From: DATCJA01 sp963814955
GTDB taxonomy: Bacteria > Acidobacteriota > Vicinamibacteria > Vicinamibacterales > UBA2999
Length of the DNA stretch: 64,000 nt
Assembly (NCBI GenBank): GCA_963814955.1
Contig: CAWFEX010000015.1
Location: forward strand, 496,001 to 560,000
Direction of reading: 5' to 3'
Shown here: in pieces, positions 62,577-64,000 of the stretch
How the letters are laid out: every line of letters begins with the position of its first letter
Numbering within the stretch: the first letter of the stretch is position 1
The notes under the pieces: generated by a model
Databases searched by the model: none
Told to the model about the DNA's origin: nothing
The model's input: the letters and a program-made list of their open reading frames with translations, nothing else
Position numbers and translations under genes: made by a program

Positions 62577-63509
62577 TCACGGTTGCGGAACCCTCTTCTT
62601 CCCACTTAATTCGGCATCCATCTCGAGAATGTTCCGGGGCGCGAGAAACTTGAAAAAGTCCCAGGTGCCGTATTTCGCGGTCAATGCCGGCAAAACAATT
62701 TCTGTGACGGCGTCGCCAGACTTCCCCTGCGTCCTGGCGTCCGCGACCAGCTTCTGAAGCGTCACCAAATAGTCCCGGAACGCGCCGACATCCTGCGCGT
62801 TGCCAACGTCACCGTGTCCAGGCACAAACATATATCCGGCTTCGTTCTTCGCCAGCGTGTCGAGCGTGTCGATCCACGGCTTCGTCGACGCATCAATCAG
62901 GTTGGGCGACATGTTGCGCCAGAACAGATCTCCGGCGAACGCCGTTCGTGCGTCGGGGACCAAGACCACCGAGTCGCCACCAGTGTGTCCAGGGAAACTC
63001 CGTACTTGAATTACCCGGGAACCGAGGTGCAGGTCCACCCCTCGATCGTAAACGACCGTGGGCAAAGCGATTGCCTCGACGAACGCCTTCTGATCCGGCT
63101 TGATGTCGCTGCCGAACAGCCTCAGGTTCTCCGAGTAAATCCATCCGCGCACGTTGCGATGCGCGAACACCGTTGCCCCAGCTTCCACAAACACGGCGTT
63201 TCCCGCGACGTGGTCGAAGTGGTAATGCGTGTTGACGACGAACTTCACGGGCAGCTTCGTGCGCTGACGGATTTCTGCAAGGAGTTGCCGTGCCGCCTCG
63301 GTGCCCATGAACGTGTCCACGACGGCGACACCGTCATCGCCGATCACGAACCCGGCGTTGCCTCCCGCCTGTACCTTTGCATTGGGATTGGCAATTGCGG
63401 CCCACACATTCGGCCCGACCTGGTGCACAGCAAACGAGGACGGTTCTTGCCCGCGCACTGCATGCGAAACGCAGAGAACACCAATCAAAAGAGGAAGCAT
63501 CACACGCAT
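62577..63509 (-). CDS. Exported MBL-fold metallo-hydrolase
   Basis: A 310-residue protein with a signal peptide (ending HAVRGQ near 21) and a metallo-beta-lactamase fold. The zinc motif NTHYHFDHVAGN is near residue 95, the next His in SFPGHTGGD near 175, an Asp in AFAGDLFWRN, and a late His in VPGHGDVG. This layout fits periplasmic hydrolases of the B3/quinoprotein relay type; a lactamase role should not be assumed. The ATG at 63509 was preferred over the TTG two codons before because of GGAG spacing. It sits three bases after the membrane-anchored gene upstream. Confidence 0.85.
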   Translation of the reverse strand: MRVMLPLLIGVLCVSHAVRGQEPSSFAVHQVGPNVWAAIANPNAKVQAGGNAGFVIGDDGVAVVDTFMGTEAARQLLAEIRQRTKLPVKFVVNTHYHFDHVAGNAVFVEAGATVFAHRNVRGWIYSENLRLFGSDIKPDQKAFVEAIALPTVVYDRGVDLHLGSRVIQVRSFPGHTGGDSVVLVPDARTAFAGDLFWRNMSPNLIDASTKPWIDTLDTLAKNEAGYMFVPGHGDVGNAQDVGAFRDYLVTLQKLVADARTQGKSGDAVTEIVLPALTAKYGTWDFFKFLAPRNILEMDAELSGKKRVPQP

Positions 63510-63511
63510 GT

Positions 63512-63859
63512 TCAATCTCCAGGGCGTGTGCCTGGAGTGTACGGAACGGATTCCACCGGCAACGGACGATCGGCTTCGATTTTCAGCGGCCGGTCGGCTT
63601 CAATCTTCAGCGGCGTGCGGGTCTGTATAGCGACATTCCCCGAGATCCCGATCTGAATCGGCCGGAGCGGGTCGCGTCCGACGTTTTGTGTCTGCCCCGC
63701 GAGCGCAACGGGCAGGAACCCGCCATCGACGCCCGAGATGATCACCCGCATGGGCGCAGTTTGTGCGGTCACCGGAGGAGCAAAGTCCTTCAATCCGATC
63801 CACAGCAGCTCGAGCGCGATGACGACAAGAACAATCCGCAGAAAACGATCGGTCTGCAT
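63512..63859 (-). CDS. Membrane-anchored short protein with KIEADRPL repeat
   Basis: A 115-residue protein with an N-terminal anchor (FLRIVLVVIALELLWIGL) and a periplasmic part ending in a direct repeat LKIEADRPLKIEADRPLPVE, then PYTPGTRPGD. Such short proteins are frequent in Acidobacteriota. It is followed directly by the MBL-fold gene and is probably co-transcribed. Confidence 0.6.
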   Translation of the reverse strand: MQTDRFLRIVLVVIALELLWIGLKDFAPPVTAQTAPMRVIISGVDGGFLPVALAGQTQNVGRDPLRPIQIGISGNVAIQTRTPLKIEADRPLKIEADRPLPVESVPYTPGTRPGD

Positions 63860-63937
63860 GGCGGCATCTCCTGTGGCGAAGTATAGGGCAACGAAAGTGC
63901 GCGTGTGGCCGTGGCCGACGCACGATAGACTTGGCCG

Positions 63938-64000
63938 TTGACTATCACCGCAAAAAACGACGCCAGTGGCGCGCGCCAGCTCTGGTCCGAGGCGCGACAG
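63938..64000 (+). CDS. Possible start of a gene cut by the right edge
   Basis: A TTG at 63938 opens a frame to the window end that reads LTITAKNDASGARQLWSEARQ. A TAGACT box lies a few bases before it, compatible with a leaderless start. Only 21 codons are visible, so no identity is offered. Confidence 0.2.
   Translation, partial: MTITAKNDASGARQLWSEARQ

Noticed and set aside
1..64000. tRNA, rRNA or riboswitch genes
   Set aside because: No cloverleaf with the T-loop consensus and no known riboswitch core was recognised by eye; a covariance-model search would be needed to exclude them.

Overview
The window looks like a piece of an Acidobacteriota chromosome, most likely class Vicinamibacteria. 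That placement is inferred from gene content: Oar-type TonB receptors with an N-terminal carboxypeptidase-regulatory domain, an acidobacterial VWFA secreted protein, a DUF5117/5118-type HEXXH protease, PknB-type kinase plus TPR, and many small secreted lipoproteins, all in GC-rich DNA. No rRNA, tRNA, CRISPR array or transposase was recognised.

Layout. 1-5.9 kb: malate synthase (cut by the left edge), a frameshifted Mop/TOBE protein, a large TonB receptor and a zinc-ribbon protein. 5.9-13.2 kb: a sulfur locus with a TauE exporter, a second TonB receptor (frameshifted), an Rrf2 regulator, and the cysD-cysN-cysH operon. In front of cysD is what reads as a complete cysteine attenuator: a leader peptide with four Cys codons, two competing hairpins and a 14-bp terminator. 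13.4-26.4 kb: lipid-modifying pair (cfa, GGR-like), class C serine hydrolase, mhqO-mhqD type pair, ABM protein, glutathione peroxidase, lactate permease, HD phosphohydrolase, ergothioneine genes egtB-egtD, and a cyclase-family protein. 26.5-33.5 kb: a coiled-coil protein with ten 43-residue repeats, a lipoprotein, a Ser/Thr kinase, and a protealysin-type M4 protease with its emfourin-type inhibitor. 33.7-45.8 kb: small membrane and lipoproteins, an esterase plus an exported FMN alpha-hydroxyacid dehydrogenase that carries a CXXCH motif, a hybrid histidine kinase, a class IV aminotransferase and an AAC(2')-like acetyltransferase. 45.9-53.6 kb: a large metalloprotease divergent from a crystallin-fold lipoprotein with two LacI-type operators between them, an FAD monooxygenase, a DUF3667 protein, a VWFA protein and pcm. 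53.6-55.3 kb: a decay zone of broken cytochrome and glycolipid-binding genes. 55.4-64 kb: MarR-YceI operon, methyltransferase, TetR regulator, second hybrid histidine kinase, small proteins and an MBL-fold hydrolase.

Two genome-wide themes stand out. First, intergenic spaces hold REP-like GTAG...CTAC hairpins, cloverleaf composites and 7- or 9-bp tandem arrays. Second, about ten otherwise well-conserved genes are each broken by one apparent single-base indel, often at a short homopolymer; this pattern suggests uncorrected long-read errors more than biology, except in the 53.6-55.3 kb decay zone where real rearrangement is visible.
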